Part shown: one piece after another, positions 10,945 through 19,920 of the stretch
How the letters are laid out: every line of letters begins with the position of its first letter
Numbering within the stretch: the stretch's first letter is position 1
NCBI RefSeq assembly: GCF_036226745.1
Contig: NZ_CP109013.1
Location: forward strand, 2,480,001 to 2,544,000
Origin: Streptomyces sp. NBC_00683
GTDB lineage: Bacteria; Actinomycetota; Actinomycetes; Streptomycetales; Streptomycetaceae
Length of the DNA stretch: 64,000 bases
Reading direction: 5' to 3'
Program-made: the position numbers and the translations under genes
Notes under the pieces: generated by a model
The model's database searches: none
What the model saw: only the letters and a program-made list of their open reading frames with translations
Told to the model about the DNA's origin: nothing

Positions 10945-13900
10945 GTGAGCCAGATTGTCGTCAAGCGCCCACCGCGGGCCCTCCCCTCCGAAGTTCCGGG
11001 CGAGCAGGTGCACTTGCAACCTCCGCCCGAGTTGCCTCGCGGGCAGCAGGAGGGGGTGATGATGCAGCTGCTGCCGATGCTCGGTATGGGTGGTTCCGTC
11101 GTCTTCTTCTTCATGACGCCGAACCCGATCATGCGGATCATGGGCATGATCATGATCGCGTCGACGGTCGCCATGGCGATCTCGATGATCATTCGCTTCC
11201 GGCGCGGCACCCAGGGTCAGCTCGCGGACATGCGGCGCGACTACCTGAAGTACCTGACGCAGACCAGGCGCGTCGTACTGAAGACCGCCCGGGAGCAGCG
11301 TGACGCGCAGTTCTACCTCCACCCGTCCCCGGAGCAGCTGTGGGCGCTCGTCGCCGAGGGCAGCCGGGTGTGGGAGCGCCGTATCGGGGACGCGGACTTC
11401 GCGCACGTACGCATCGGCCTGGGCAGCCAGGAACTTGCCACGCCGCTCGTCGCACCCGACACCGCACCGGTCGATGAACTGGAGCCGCTGACCGCCGGGG
11501 CGATGCAGCAGTTCCTGACGACCCACAGCACGCTGGACGGCCTGCCGATGGCGGTCTCGCTCCGTGCCTTCTACCACCTGACGATCAGCGGCGAGGCCGA
11601 ATCCGCGCGTGCCGCGGCCCGCGCGATGGTCGGGTCGCTCGCCTCGCTGCACTCCCCCGAGGACCTGATCATCGCCGTCGCGACCGGCCGGGACGCCGCT
11701 CCGCGCTGGGAGTGGGCGAAGTGGCTCCCGCACGTCCAGGTACAGGGCTCCGTCGACGGCGCCGGCAGCCGTCGCCTGCTCACCACCAGTGTCGCTGAGC
11801 TGGAGGAGATGCTCGCCGGCCGTTTCGACGGCCGGCCCCGGTTCCAGCCGGGTGGTCAGCCACTCCTCGACCAGCCGCACGTCGTCGTCGTGCTCGACGG
11901 CGAGTCCGTACCGGCGACGTCCGCGCTCGCATCGGCCGAGGGCCTTCAGGGCGTGACGGTCGTCGAGATCGTCACGGGCCAGGTCAACGGAGCACGCGGC
12001 GGCCTCTCCATCGTGGTGGATCCCCACTCGCTGCAGCTGGAGTCGGGGCACGGCCTCGTGTACGACGGCCTTCCCGACCTGCTGAGCCTCGAGGCCGCGG
12101 AGGCACTGGCACGGCAGCTGGCCCCCCTCCACGTGGCCTCGGGCGGGGACGACGACGAACCACTGCTCGCCAACCTGGAGTTCACCGATCTGCTGAACCT
12201 CGGTGACGCCGCATCGGTCGACGTGAGCCGGACCTGGCGGGCCCGTTCGCAGGCGGAGCGGCTCCGGGTCCCGATCGGTGTGGGCGAGGACGGCGCCCCG
12301 GTGATGCTCGACCTCAAGGAGGCGGCGCAGGAGGGCATGGGGCCGCACGGCCTGTGTGTCGGCGCCACCGGTTCCGGCAAGTCCGAGCTGCTCCGTACGC
12401 TCGTACTGGGTCTTGCCGTCACCCACACCTCGGAGACGCTGAACTTCGTCCTCGCGGACTTCAAGGGTGGCGCCACCTTCGCCGGTATGGCGCAGATGCC
12501 CCACGTCGCAGCGGTGATCACCAACCTCGCGGACGACCTGACGCTGGTGGACCGCATGGGCGACTCCATCAGCGGTGAGCTCAACCGCCGCCAGGAGATG
12601 CTGCGCGACGCGGGCAACTACGCCAACATCCACGACTACGAGAAGGCGCGGGCCGCGGGTGCCCCGCTGCAGCCCATTCCCTCCCTCGTCCTGGTCATCG
12701 ACGAGTTCAGCGAACTGCTGACCGCGAAGCCGGACTTCATCGAGATGTTCGTGCAGATCGGGCGCATCGGACGTTCGCTGGGCGTCCATCTGCTGCTGGC
12801 CTCGCAGCGCCTCGAGGAGGGGCGGCTGCGCGGCCTGGAGACCTATCTGTCGTACCGGATCGGTCTGCGTACGTTCTCCGCGGGCGAGTCCCGGGCCGCG
12901 CTGGGCGTCCCCGACGCCTACCACCTGCCCAATGTCCCCGGTTCCGGCTATCTGAAGTACGGCACGGACGAGATGGTGCGCTTCAAGGCGGCGTACGTCT
13001 CCGGGGTGTACCGCTCGGGCGCCCAGCCTGCCGCGTCCTCCGGCCCTCTGCCGGTGGACCGCAGGCCGGTGGTGTTCACCGCGGCTCCGGTGCCGGTGCG
13101 CTACGTACAGCCGACGGCGCAGGCCGCCGTACCCGATGCGCGCAAGGCCGAGGACGACGCGCTCGCCGACACCGTGCTCGACGTGATCGTGCGCCGGCTG
13201 GAGGGCCGGGGGGCCTCCGCGCACCAGGTGTGGTTGCCTCCGCTGGACAACCCGCCGTCGCTGGACGAGCTCCTGCCGGGACTCTCCCCGGTCGAGGGCC
13301 GTGGGCTGACCCAGCCCGGGTTCGAAGGCTCGGGGCGCCTCGTCGTCCCGCTGGGCGTGGTCGACAAGCCGTACGAGCAGCGGCGCGACACGCTCTACCG
13401 GGACTTCTCCGGTGCCGCGGGCCACATGCAGATCACGGGCGGCCCGCAGTCGGGCAAGTCCACACTGCTGCGCACGCTCATCGCGGGCTTCGCCCTCACC
13501 CACACTCCGCAGGAGGTCCAGTTCTACGGGCTCGACTTCGGTGGCGGCGGTCTGGCCTCGGTCTCCGGTCTGCCGCATGTCGGAGGGATCGCGTCCCGGC
13601 TCGACCCCGAACGGGTCCGCCGTACGGTCTCCGAGGTGTACGGGATCATGGCGCGCCGTGAGGAGTACTTCCGCAGCGCCGGCATCGACTCGATCGCCAC
13701 GTTCCGCAGGCTGCGGGCGCGCGGTGAGATCTCGGCGACGGACCAGCCGTGGGGCGACGTCTTCCTGCTCATCGACGGCTGGGGCAACTTCCGTACGGAC
13801 TACGAGGGCCTGGAGTCGGCTGCCGTCGACATCGCACAGCGCGGGCTCGGATACGGCATCCACCTGATCGTCACGGCGTCGCGTTCCATGGAGGTCCGGG

Positions 13901-14913
13901 CCAACCTGAAGGACCACCTGATGAACCGGCTCGAACTGCGGCTCGGTGACGTCATGGACTCCGAACTGGACCGCAAGGCCGCGGTCAACGTGCCCGCCGG
14001 TGTCCCCGGACGTGGTCTCACGCCGGAGAAGCTCCACTTCATGGCCGCGGTACCGCGGATCGACGGCATCAACTCCGACAGCGACCTCTCCGAGGCCACG
14101 GCGGCGATGAACCAGGAGGTCGCCCGGCACTGGACCGCGGCGCCCGCCCCCGCGGTCCGTCTGCTGCCCCGCGAACTCCCGGTCCACGAGCTGCCCGCGG
14201 GCTACGCGCAGCCGGACCGCGGCATCGCGTTCGGCATCGACGAGAACAACCTGGAACCGGTCTTCCTCGACTTCGAGCGCGACCCGTTCTTCCTGGTGTT
14301 CGGCGAGAGCGAGTCCGGCAAGTCGAATCTGCTGCGCCTGCTCATCAAGCAGCTCACCGAGAGGTACGAAGGGAACGCCGCCAAGTTCTTCGTCATCGAC
14401 AACCGGCGAGCACTCCTGGACGTCACTCCCGCGACGCACCTGGCGGAGTACGTACCCATGTCCAACAACATGGAGCACCACACGGACGCGCTGTACGACC
14501 TGATGAAGCGTCGTACGCCCTCGCCCGAGGTCACCGCCCAGGAGCTGCGCGACCGAAGCTGGTGGAGCGGCCCGACCGTGTACGTGGTCGTCGACGACTA
14601 CGACCTGGTCTCGACGTCCAGCGGCAACCCGCTGGGCGCGCTCACGGAGATGCTGCCGTTCGCCCGTGACGTCGGCGTGCGGTTCATCATCGCCCGCAGC
14701 ACGGCGGGGGCGGGCCGCGCGCTGTACGAGCCCTTCATGCAGCGCATCCTGGAACTGGGAGCGCAGGGCCTGATGCTGTCGGGCGACCCCATCGAGGGCG
14801 ACATCCTCGGCAACGTACGGCCGCGCCCGATGCCTCCGGGGCGCGGGGTCTTCGTCACCCGGCGCCGCGGGAACCCGCTGGTGCAGTCCGGGTTGATGGA
14901 CGGGGACCGGTAA
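10945..14913 (+). CDS. eccC: Type VII secretion ATPase EccC (three FtsK/SpoIIIE domains)
   Basis: EccC is the motor and substrate receptor of the ESX system. This 1322-aa protein is the fused form (EccCa plus EccCb). Two N-terminal membrane helices lie at about residues 39-80. Three P-loops follow: GATGSGKS at about 473, GGPQSGKS at about 832 and GESESGKS at about 1120. The Walker B of domain 1 is complete (LVLVIDEFSE). The equivalents in domains 2 and 3 (FLLIDGWGN, YVVVDDYD) lack the catalytic glutamate, consistent with domain 1 being the main ATPase. The start is GTG 10945 with a modest upstream GGTGAG. A hairpin terminator follows at 14921-14977. Confidence 0.97.
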   Translation: MSQIVVKRPPRALPSEVPGEQVHLQPPPELPRGQQEGVMMQLLPMLGMGGSVVFFFMTPNPIMRIMGMIMIASTVAMAISMIIRFRRGTQGQLADMRRDYLKYLTQTRRVVLKTAREQRDAQFYLHPSPEQLWALVAEGSRVWERRIGDADFAHVRIGLGSQELATPLVAPDTAPVDELEPLTAGAMQQFLTTHSTLDGLPMAVSLRAFYHLTISGEAESARAAARAMVGSLASLHSPEDLIIAVATGRDAAPRWEWAKWLPHVQVQGSVDGAGSRRLLTTSVAELEEMLAGRFDGRPRFQPGGQPLLDQPHVVVVLDGESVPATSALASAEGLQGVTVVEIVTGQVNGARGGLSIVVDPHSLQLESGHGLVYDGLPDLLSLEAAEALARQLAPLHVASGGDDDEPLLANLEFTDLLNLGDAASVDVSRTWRARSQAERLRVPIGVGEDGAPVMLDLKEAAQEGMGPHGLCVGATGSGKSELLRTLVLGLAVTHTSETLNFVLADFKGGATFAGMAQMPHVAAVITNLADDLTLVDRMGDSISGELNRRQEMLRDAGNYANIHDYEKARAAGAPLQPIPSLVLVIDEFSELLTAKPDFIEMFVQIGRIGRSLGVHLLLASQRLEEGRLRGLETYLSYRIGLRTFSAGESRAALGVPDAYHLPNVPGSGYLKYGTDEMVRFKAAYVSGVYRSGAQPAASSGPLPVDRRPVVFTAAPVPVRYVQPTAQAAVPDARKAEDDALADTVLDVIVRRLEGRGASAHQVWLPPLDNPPSLDELLPGLSPVEGRGLTQPGFEGSGRLVVPLGVVDKPYEQRRDTLYRDFSGAAGHMQITGGPQSGKSTLLRTLIAGFALTHTPQEVQFYGLDFGGGGLASVSGLPHVGGIASRLDPERVRRTVSEVYGIMARREEYFRSAGIDSIATFRRLRARGEISATDQPWGDVFLLIDGWGNFRTDYEGLESAAVDIAQRGLGYGIHLIVTASRSMEVRANLKDHLMNRLELRLGDVMDSELDRKAAVNVPAGVPGRGLTPEKLHFMAAVPRIDGINSDSDLSEATAAMNQEVARHWTAAPAPAVRLLPRELPVHELPAGYAQPDRGIAFGIDENNLEPVFLDFERDPFFLVFGESESGKSNLLRLLIKQLTERYEGNAAKFFVIDNRRALLDVTPATHLAEYVPMSNNMEHHTDALYDLMKRRTPSPEVTAQELRDRSWWSGPTVYVVVDDYDLVSTSSGNPLGALTEMLPFARDVGVRFIIARSTAGAGRALYEPFMQRILELGAQGLMLSGDPIEGDILGNVRPRPMPPGRGVFVTRRRGNPLVQSGLMDGDR

Positions 14914-14920
14914 GGGCCCG

Positions 14921-14977
14921 GGGAGCGGGGCAGCGCGGTCGCACCGGTTCACGGTCGGTACGCGCGGCCCCGCTCCC
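14921..14977 (+). terminator. Putative terminator after eccC
   Basis: GGGAGCGGGGC (14921-14931) and GCCCCGCTCCC (14967-14977) form a perfect 11-bp stem eight bases after the eccC stop codon, with a long GC-rich loop that can itself fold. There is no T-run. Confidence 0.5.
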
Positions 14978-15082
14978 TCGCTCACGCAGCGGACCGCCGC
15001 CGTCTCCCGGCGAAGAGATTCCAAAAGTCGAATCCTCCCTAGACAGCGAGGGGATACCAAGGAAGCTCGAGGAGAAGAAGTA

Positions 15083-15352
15083 GTCGACAAGAGCAAGGTG
15101 CGAATTCTCGCAGTAAGCCTGGCTGCGGCTACAGCTCTGGGGGGCGCCGCCGCCTACCTGCTTAAAATCCCGCCATTCGAAGGCGTCGGGACCATCGAGG
15201 CAGGGGAGATATGCAAGTTCCTTCAAAGTTTGACTAAACGCCGGCCCCAAAGGCGAGGCTGGACATTTTGGATGCCCCAATCACGAGCGGCCCCAAGTAA
15301 CGTGAGGGACAGGGGCATGGTGGCTATACCCGCGCTCTTCACACCGCTTTAG
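15083..15352 (+). pseudogene. Remnant of a membrane-anchored gene with lost start and body
   Basis: The frame from 15083 reads like the N-terminus of an anchored extracellular protein: a hydrophobic segment (RILAVSLAAATALGGAAAYLL) followed by GTIEAGEICK, a beginning I recall from Streptomyces genes at this site. A good AGGAG ribosome site (15070-15074) is spaced eight bases from codon 15083, but that codon is GTC, not GTG. The first legal start in frame is GTG 15098, too far from the site. After about residue 45 the reading becomes Arg/Pro/Trp rich and stops early, unlike a folded domain. I infer a gene that lost its start and most of its body. The alternative is a genuine 84-residue short protein from 15098. 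Confidence 0.4.
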
Positions 15353-15372
15353 TAATTTGAAAGAGACAGGCG

Positions 15373-15975
15373 TTGAATACCCTGAACGTCATCCTCATAG
15401 TGCTGGCTGCTGGACTCGTTGCCATGGGCTGCGTCAAGGCGGACCGGGTCCGTGGGTGGCGCGAGTCGTTCAATCCTTCGGCACCGGAACTTCCCGATTC
15501 CGCCTTCGTCGCCGCTCGTGTCGTCCTCTTCGGGATGGCAGGTGTCGCCATCTTTTCGGTGTTCCAGTTCATGACCGTGGTCGCCGATGCGGAGTGGAGC
15601 GATGACGAACTGAACAGTGCGGTCAGCCAGGCTACGGCCGAGCTGGACGGCACTTCGCGCTTTGGCGACATCTTCGATGACGACAGCGGATTCGATGAGC
15701 AATTCGCGACGATGATCGAGGAGGAGGTCGTCGAGAACGGAGGCGGTGGCGCCCCGCAGAGCGGCGTGGACGCCGGCTCCACAGCGTCGAACAAACCCTC
15801 CGACGCCGACTACACGGTCATGGCCTCCGGCGCCGACGCAGCCTTCTGCGTACACGTCGTACGCACGCGGTCGAAGGACGGGGACTATACGCCCCCTGGG
15901 ATAGCAGGCAACCCCGGCACGGTGACCGTCCCGAGTTACGACTTCGCGGTGACAAGCCGCAAGGGTGAGTGCTGA
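15373..15975 (+). CDS. ESX-locus membrane-anchored protein, unknown function
   Basis: A 200-residue protein starting at TTG (TTG AAT ACC CTG), after a GAGACAGG ribosome site. Two hydrophobic helices lie at about residues 4-21 and 46-68 with a short conserved loop containing GWRESFNPSAPELP. The C-terminal part (about 75-200) is acidic, contains two cysteines (FCVHV and the final GEC) and would be extracytoplasmic. It follows the decayed gene 15083-15352. I do not recognise a named family; the gene appears to be a regular companion of Streptomyces ESX loci. Confidence 0.7.
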   Translation: MNTLNVILIVLAAGLVAMGCVKADRVRGWRESFNPSAPELPDSAFVAARVVLFGMAGVAIFSVFQFMTVVADAEWSDDELNSAVSQATAELDGTSRFGDIFDDDSGFDEQFATMIEEEVVENGGGGAPQSGVDAGSTASNKPSDADYTVMASGADAAFCVHVVRTRSKDGDYTPPGIAGNPGTVTVPSYDFAVTSRKGEC

Positions 15976-16451
15976 GTGCGATTGCCTCTCAATGTCGCTT
16001 CCAGCACTGCCAGGAGAGGCGTGAGCGGCTGAGACGCCGTTTTCCGTCACGTTTCGAGCGGAGCTAGCGACGCCGGCCCTGAAGTCCGCCGTTGGATCGC
16101 GGGCTGCCACTCCTGAATCCACGCCACCGACGACTGATCCCTCACCACCAAATCGCTACGCAGTCCGGAGAACCCCGCGGCCCTTCCCGCCGGCAGCGCC
16201 GCCTCCCCCCAAACGGCCTTAGATCGTGCTGGAGCCCGGCCGAGCGAGACTTGTGCCCGGAGTTGGTCTCCCCTGACTGTCTGGCACCGAAGTCAGGAGC
16301 CCTGCGGCCGGAAGCGACGGTGCGTGCGGATGTATCCTCGCCGCTTTCAGGCTTCAAGCGGTCCGTAGTCGTCCTGCAGACCCATCTGGGCACCGTCGGA
16401 GGGATCGTTCGCCGTAGTTCGGCAAGAAGGTAACTAGTTGCTGACAGCTAC
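15976..16451. other. 476-base gap without a supported gene
   Basis: This stretch lies between two convergent genes. Short frames exist on both strands (such as 16092-16433 plus and 16142-16393 minus), but they have no ribosome sites, are Arg/Pro/Ser rich and show no family features. It may hold decayed gene material. No clear terminator for either flanking gene was found. Confidence 0.6.
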
Positions 16452-17702
16452 TCAGGTGGTGCGGCGCTTGCGGGCGAACGCGAAAGCGCCCACGCCGAGC
16501 ACGAGTACGACTGCCACTCCGGTAAGGATCAGGCCCAGTTGACTGCCGTCGTCCGTCTCGGGGCTCGAACCTGCCAGGGCAGCGTCTTCAGCCTTCTCGT
16601 TCTTCGCAGGCTGTGACGAAGCTGGTGCGGCAGGCGAGGCTGCGGAGCCGGATGTCTTCTCCTTGGTGAGAGGGCTGATGTCCGCCGCACCAGGAGTTCC
16701 CTTGCCCTTCAGGATGTTCATGGAGGGGCGGATCAGGCCATGGCCGAGGTATTTGCTGAGAGTGCCTTTTTCCCAGTCCCGGCTGGCGGTGTCAAAAAGT
16801 ACGTTGAGAACTTGGTTTGCAGTCCAGTCCGGGTGGGCTGACCACACCAGGGCTGCGGAGGCTGAAGCGATGGCAGTAGCGGCACTCGTTCCGTTGCCTC
16901 CGTCACAGTAATTCTGGAAGGTCTCGTCACACCAGTAAGGGATGTCATTACCGGGAGCAGCGATATCGACAGTGCTCCCGTTCTGGGAGTATTCGGCTAC
17001 CCTTCCTCCACGGTCAGCCGACGACACTCCAACAACCTCTGGGTATGCAGCGGGATAGCTCTCCGGGTTGCCCTCCTGGGCCTCATTGCCGACAGCAGAG
17101 AAGAAGAGCTTTCCCTTACTCTGGGCGTACTTGACCGCGTCAGCCTCTCGCGTCATCCGGAAATCGCTGCCAAATGACATACTGATGATCTTGACATCAC
17201 TGTCAGCGGCTGCCCGAATCGAGTCCGCAGTATCGTACGCATTCGCTGAATGCTTCTTCTGAAACTCGGCGTCGGCCACCCTCATCGGAACGATCTTCGC
17301 GCTTGGAGCAAGACCCTTCAGGCCCCCGCCCCGACCCGTACCAGCGATCAACTCAGCCATGGTGGTGCCATGTCCGTCGTAGTCGTCGGTCTCGTCGCCC
17401 TCGGCGCCCGTAGCATCAAGCCCTTTCAGAACCTGACCCTCAAGAGACGGCGTCGATGAGTTGACCCCCGTGTCAATGACAGCAACCTTGACGCCTTCGC
17501 CGGTGGCTGTCTTCCACATCTCGTCGGCCTGCATCGCGCTGAGGTACCACTGCTTCGATTGCACATCCGCCGCAATGGCGGAGGGAGCAGCCCCCGCGAA
17601 CCCCACACTCCAGGCAGCGGCCACAGCCATCGTGCCGAGCAGGCGCCCCCTCGATCCGAGAGGCGTACGGCGCTTCCGGGTCTGGCTCATTCCTGCTGTC
17701 AT
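16452..17702 (-). CDS. Mycosin-like subtilisin protease, tandem copy 1
   Basis: A 416-residue S8 protease of the MycP type, which is an essential membrane component of ESX systems. A signal peptide runs to about residue 45 (SAIAA), followed by a protease domain with catalytic D77 (VIDTGVN), H111 (DGHGTTM), oxyanion N206 (AVGNE) and S273 (NGTSAAT). A Thr/Ser/Pro/Ala-rich linker leads to a C-terminal helix (LGLILTGVAVVLVLGVGAF) and RKRR tail. C258 and C266 could form a disulfide. It is a close duplicate of the gene at 18664-19920, with differences concentrated at about residues 130-260. It uses less GC-rich codons than the core genes. The ATG at 17702 has GGAAG five bases upstream; an in-frame TTG at 17714 is the alternative. 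Confidence 0.92.
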   Translation of the reverse strand: MTAGMSQTRKRRTPLGSRGRLLGTMAVAAAWSVGFAGAAPSAIAADVQSKQWYLSAMQADEMWKTATGEGVKVAVIDTGVNSSTPSLEGQVLKGLDATGAEGDETDDYDGHGTTMAELIAGTGRGGGLKGLAPSAKIVPMRVADAEFQKKHSANAYDTADSIRAAADSDVKIISMSFGSDFRMTREADAVKYAQSKGKLFFSAVGNEAQEGNPESYPAAYPEVVGVSSADRGGRVAEYSQNGSTVDIAAPGNDIPYWCDETFQNYCDGGNGTSAATAIASASAALVWSAHPDWTANQVLNVLFDTASRDWEKGTLSKYLGHGLIRPSMNILKGKGTPGAADISPLTKEKTSGSAASPAAPASSQPAKNEKAEDAALAGSSPETDDGSQLGLILTGVAVVLVLGVGAFAFARKRRTT

Positions 17703-17775
17703 CCTGACTTCCAAACCTTCCCTGTACCTACTCGATCACCGGCAGAGCGCGGGCGCCACGCTGCCCGGCCTCCCA
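16452..17775 (-). repeat. Tandem duplication, copy 1
   Basis: Matches 18664-19990. Both copies hold a whole mycosin gene, a nearly identical leader (one mismatch across the 40 bases before the start) and the last 15-16 codons of the neighbouring upstream gene (WEAG...PVIE stop). In copy 2 those codons belong to an intact gene; here they are a fragment. Confidence 0.85.
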
Positions 17776-17778
17776 GGG
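17728..17778 (-). pseudogene. Fragment of the 3' end of the large WXG gene
   Basis: The minus strand reads WEAGQRGARALPVIE then TAG. This corresponds to WEAGRRGVAPPVIE TAG at the end of the intact gene 19946-21682. No start or body is attached. It is a leftover of the tandem duplication that made the two mycosin genes. Confidence 0.8.
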
Positions 17779-17805
17779 CACCGAGACAAACGGGGCGCTC
17801 ACGAC

Positions 17806-17850
17806 ACAGGTCAGGGTGGGCACCTCCCGTGCGTGCCCACCCTGACCTGT
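17806..17850 (-). terminator. Strong 18-bp hairpin after esxA
   Basis: ACAGGTCAGGGTGGGCAC (17806-17823) and its perfect complement (17833-17850) with a 9-base loop. It lies about 20 bases downstream of the esxA stop on the minus strand. It likely ends most transcription after the WXG pair, so mycosin copy 1 may receive only readthrough. Confidence 0.8.
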
Positions 17851-17869
17851 TTGTTCTCTGCGGTGAGTC

Positions 17870-18169
17870 CTACTCGAAGTTGGCCCGCGCCCGCTTGTCA
17901 CCGGCCTGGTAGGCGGTACCGGCATCGCGCACCTTGCGGGAGATCTCGGCCAGGGCCGTCTGAATCCCGGTGGCGTCGCGGTCCCAGCCGGCCTGCGCGG
18001 TGTCGTACGCCGACTTGGCCTCGCCCACCCAGAGCTCGGAAACGCTGGCAACCATCCGCTTGATGGAGGCAAGGTCTTCCTGAAGCTGCCTGCCCTGCCT
18101 GTCGATGTCCGACGCGGCCAGTTCCAGGCTCGCGTAAGTGACAACCATCGTGCCGTCGTTGGTCGACAT
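17870..18169 (-). CDS. esxA: WXG100 protein EsxA-type, with YxxxD motif
   Basis: A 99-residue helical hairpin protein with the WxG turn at LWVGEA (W47-x-G49) and helices on both sides. The C-terminal part carries YQAGD, which fits the general type VII secretion signal YxxxD/E. It should dimerise with the product of 18233-18586 and be exported by EccC. The symbol follows the order used for the S. coelicolor esxBA pair. By the motif, this partner behaves like mycobacterial CFP-10, which carries the signal. The start is ATG 18169. Confidence 0.92.
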   Translation of the reverse strand: MSTNDGTMVVTYASLELAASDIDRQGRQLQEDLASIKRMVASVSELWVGEAKSAYDTAQAGWDRDATGIQTALAEISRKVRDAGTAYQAGDKRARANFE

Positions 18170-18232
18170 ACGGTCCTCCAGTTCAATCTAGTTAGATGTG
18201 ATGGCCCGTACGTGGTACGGGTGAGGCAAGGG

Positions 18233-18586
18233 TCAGAACTTGTTCATTGCCGAGGTCCGGGCCTCGGTGCCCCCGGAGTGACCGGCGACGACGTCCACGC
18301 CCTGGAGAGCCTGCTTGATCTCGTCTTCGGTGTTGCCCGAGATGGTCCGGGCCGCCTTGATCGCTTCCTGGAAGTTGACCAGCCGGGTAGCGATGTTGCC
18401 CATCTTGAGGTTGATGTCAGCCTGCTTGGCGTTGAAGGCGGTGGCGCCGATGCCCTTCCACGCGCCTTCCAGGCTGTCGATCGTCGCCTGCAGCGTCTTC
18501 AGCTGGCCCCTGACGGACTCGAACCGCTTGGTGAGCTCGCCCTCGAGCTTGAGGAGACTGTCATCTGAAAGCTTCTGATCTGCCAT
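18233..18586 (-). CDS. esxB: WXG100 protein EsxB-type
   Basis: A 117-residue WXG100 protein. The turn is AWKGIG (W43-x-G45), flanked by amphipathic helices, with a flexible Gly/Ser/Thr tail (AGHSGGTEARTSAMNKF). It has no YxxxD/E motif, so export probably depends on its partner encoded 63 bases downstream. It is the first gene of the WXG pair and follows mycosin copy 2 by 77 bases. Confidence 0.92.
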   Translation of the reverse strand: MADQKLSDDSLLKLEGELTKRFESVRGQLKTLQATIDSLEGAWKGIGATAFNAKQADINLKMGNIATRLVNFQEAIKAARTISGNTEDEIKQALQGVDVVAGHSGGTEARTSAMNKF

Positions 18587-18663
18587 AGTTCTGGCTTCCT
18601 TCCTGGTTCTCTTGTTCGACCCGGCAATCCCGCCGGGCGGTGCGTGTGAGGAACTACGGTCAG

Positions 18664-19920
18664 TCAGGCGGTACGGCGCTTGCGCACGAGCGCGAAAGCA
18701 CCGCCGCCGAGCACGAGCACGACTGCCACTCCGCCGAGGATCAGGCCCAGTTGGCTGTCGTCGTTCTCGGTTTTGGAGCCTGCCAGGGCAGCGTCGTCTG
18801 CCTTCTTCTTCTTGTCAGGCTGTGACGAAGCTGGTGCAGACGGGGCGGCTGAGCCCGCGGAACCGGACGTCTTCTCCTTGGTGAGAGGGCTGATGTCCGG
18901 GGCGCCGGGATTTCCTGTGCCCTTAAGGATGTTGACGGCCGGGCGAATGATGCCGTGGCCGAGGTAGTTACTGAGGGTGCCCTTTTCCCAGTCACCTCGC
19001 CCAGCAGTGTCGAAGAGGACGTTGAGAACTTGGTTGGCTGTCCAGTCCGGGTGGGCGGACCAGATCAGGGCGGCGGCAGCTGAGGTGATGGCCGTTGCGG
19101 CGCTGGTGCCACCATTTCCCTGGCAATAGCGTTCGAAATTCTCATCGCACCATCGCGGAAGGTCGTCACCAGGTGCGGCGATATCCACGAATTCACCGTG
19201 CTGGGAAGTATCAGATACCTTGCCCTGTTGGTCGGTGGCGCCAACACCGACAACTTCTGGGTACGCGGCCGGGTAGATCGCCTTGTTGCCCTTCTCGGCA
19301 TCATTACCTACAGCCGCGAAAAACAACTTACCCTTACTTTGAGCGTACTTTACCGCTTCAATCTCTCTGTACATCTTGAATTCTCCGCCAAACGACATGC
19401 TGATGATCTGCGCATCACTGTCAGCGGCGGCTCGAATTGAGTCCGCGATGTCGTAGGCATTGACCGAATTCTTATTCTGGAACTGGGTGTCGGCTACCCT
19501 CATCGGGATGATCTTCGCCCCTGGAGCGAGGCCCTTCAAACCCCCACCCTGGCCAGTCCCGGCGATCAACTCAGCCATCGTGGTGCCGTGACCGTCATAA
19601 TCGTCGGTCTCGTCGCCCTCTGCCCCCGTAGCATCAAGCCCTTTCAGAACCTGGCCCTTCAGGGACGGCGTGGCAGAGTTGACGCCGGTGTCGATGACAG
19701 CAATTTTGATGCCTTCGCCTGTGGTCGTCTTCCACATCTCTTCGGCGTGCATGGGGTCGAGGTACCACTGCTTCGACTGCACGTCCGCGGCGACCGCAAC
19801 GGGAGCAACCCCTACGAACCCCACGCTCCAGGCAGCGGCCACGGCCATCGTGCCGAACAGGCGCCTTCTCAATGCCAGAGGCATACGGCGCTTCCGGGTC
19901 TGGCTCATTCCTGCTGTCAT
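18664..19920 (-). CDS. Mycosin-like subtilisin protease, tandem copy 2
   Basis: A 418-residue S8 protease of MycP type, the near-twin of 16452-17702. The signal peptide ends at about residue 45 (VAVAA). Catalytic residues are D77, H111, N206 and S273 (GGTSAAT), with cysteines at 258 and 266. A Ser/Pro/Ala linker is followed by a C-terminal anchor helix and RKRR tail. The start at ATG 19920 has GGAAG upstream, and the leader also holds the stop codon of 19946-21682, 25 bases away, so the two genes form one transcript. The middle third differs most from copy 1. Confidence 0.93.
   Translation of the reverse strand: MTAGMSQTRKRRMPLALRRRLFGTMAVAAAWSVGFVGVAPVAVAADVQSKQWYLDPMHAEEMWKTTTGEGIKIAVIDTGVNSATPSLKGQVLKGLDATGAEGDETDDYDGHGTTMAELIAGTGQGGGLKGLAPGAKIIPMRVADTQFQNKNSVNAYDIADSIRAAADSDAQIISMSFGGEFKMYREIEAVKYAQSKGKLFFAAVGNDAEKGNKAIYPAAYPEVVGVGATDQQGKVSDTSQHGEFVDIAAPGDDLPRWCDENFERYCQGNGGTSAATAITSAAAALIWSAHPDWTANQVLNVLFDTAGRGDWEKGTLSNYLGHGIIRPAVNILKGTGNPGAPDISPLTKEKTSGSAGSAAPSAPASSQPDKKKKADDAALAGSKTENDDSQLGLILGGVAVVLVLGGGAFALVRKRRTA

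Noticed and set aside
10834..15096. 1420-residue open frame on the minus strand opposite eccC
   Set aside because: It is the shadow of eccC. Its composition is Arg/Gly/Val/His-rich, with no ribosome site or recognisable domain, and the plus strand encodes a clear three-domain ATPase.
15373..15975. Possibility that the 200-aa membrane protein is a second mycosin fragment
   Set aside because: It has no Asp/His/Ser catalytic blocks, and its helices and acidic tail do not match the mycosin C-terminal region.
16092..16433. Short open frames in the gap between the 200-aa ESX gene and mycosin copy 1
   Set aside because: No ribosome site, Arg/Pro/Ser-rich composition and no family features on either strand.
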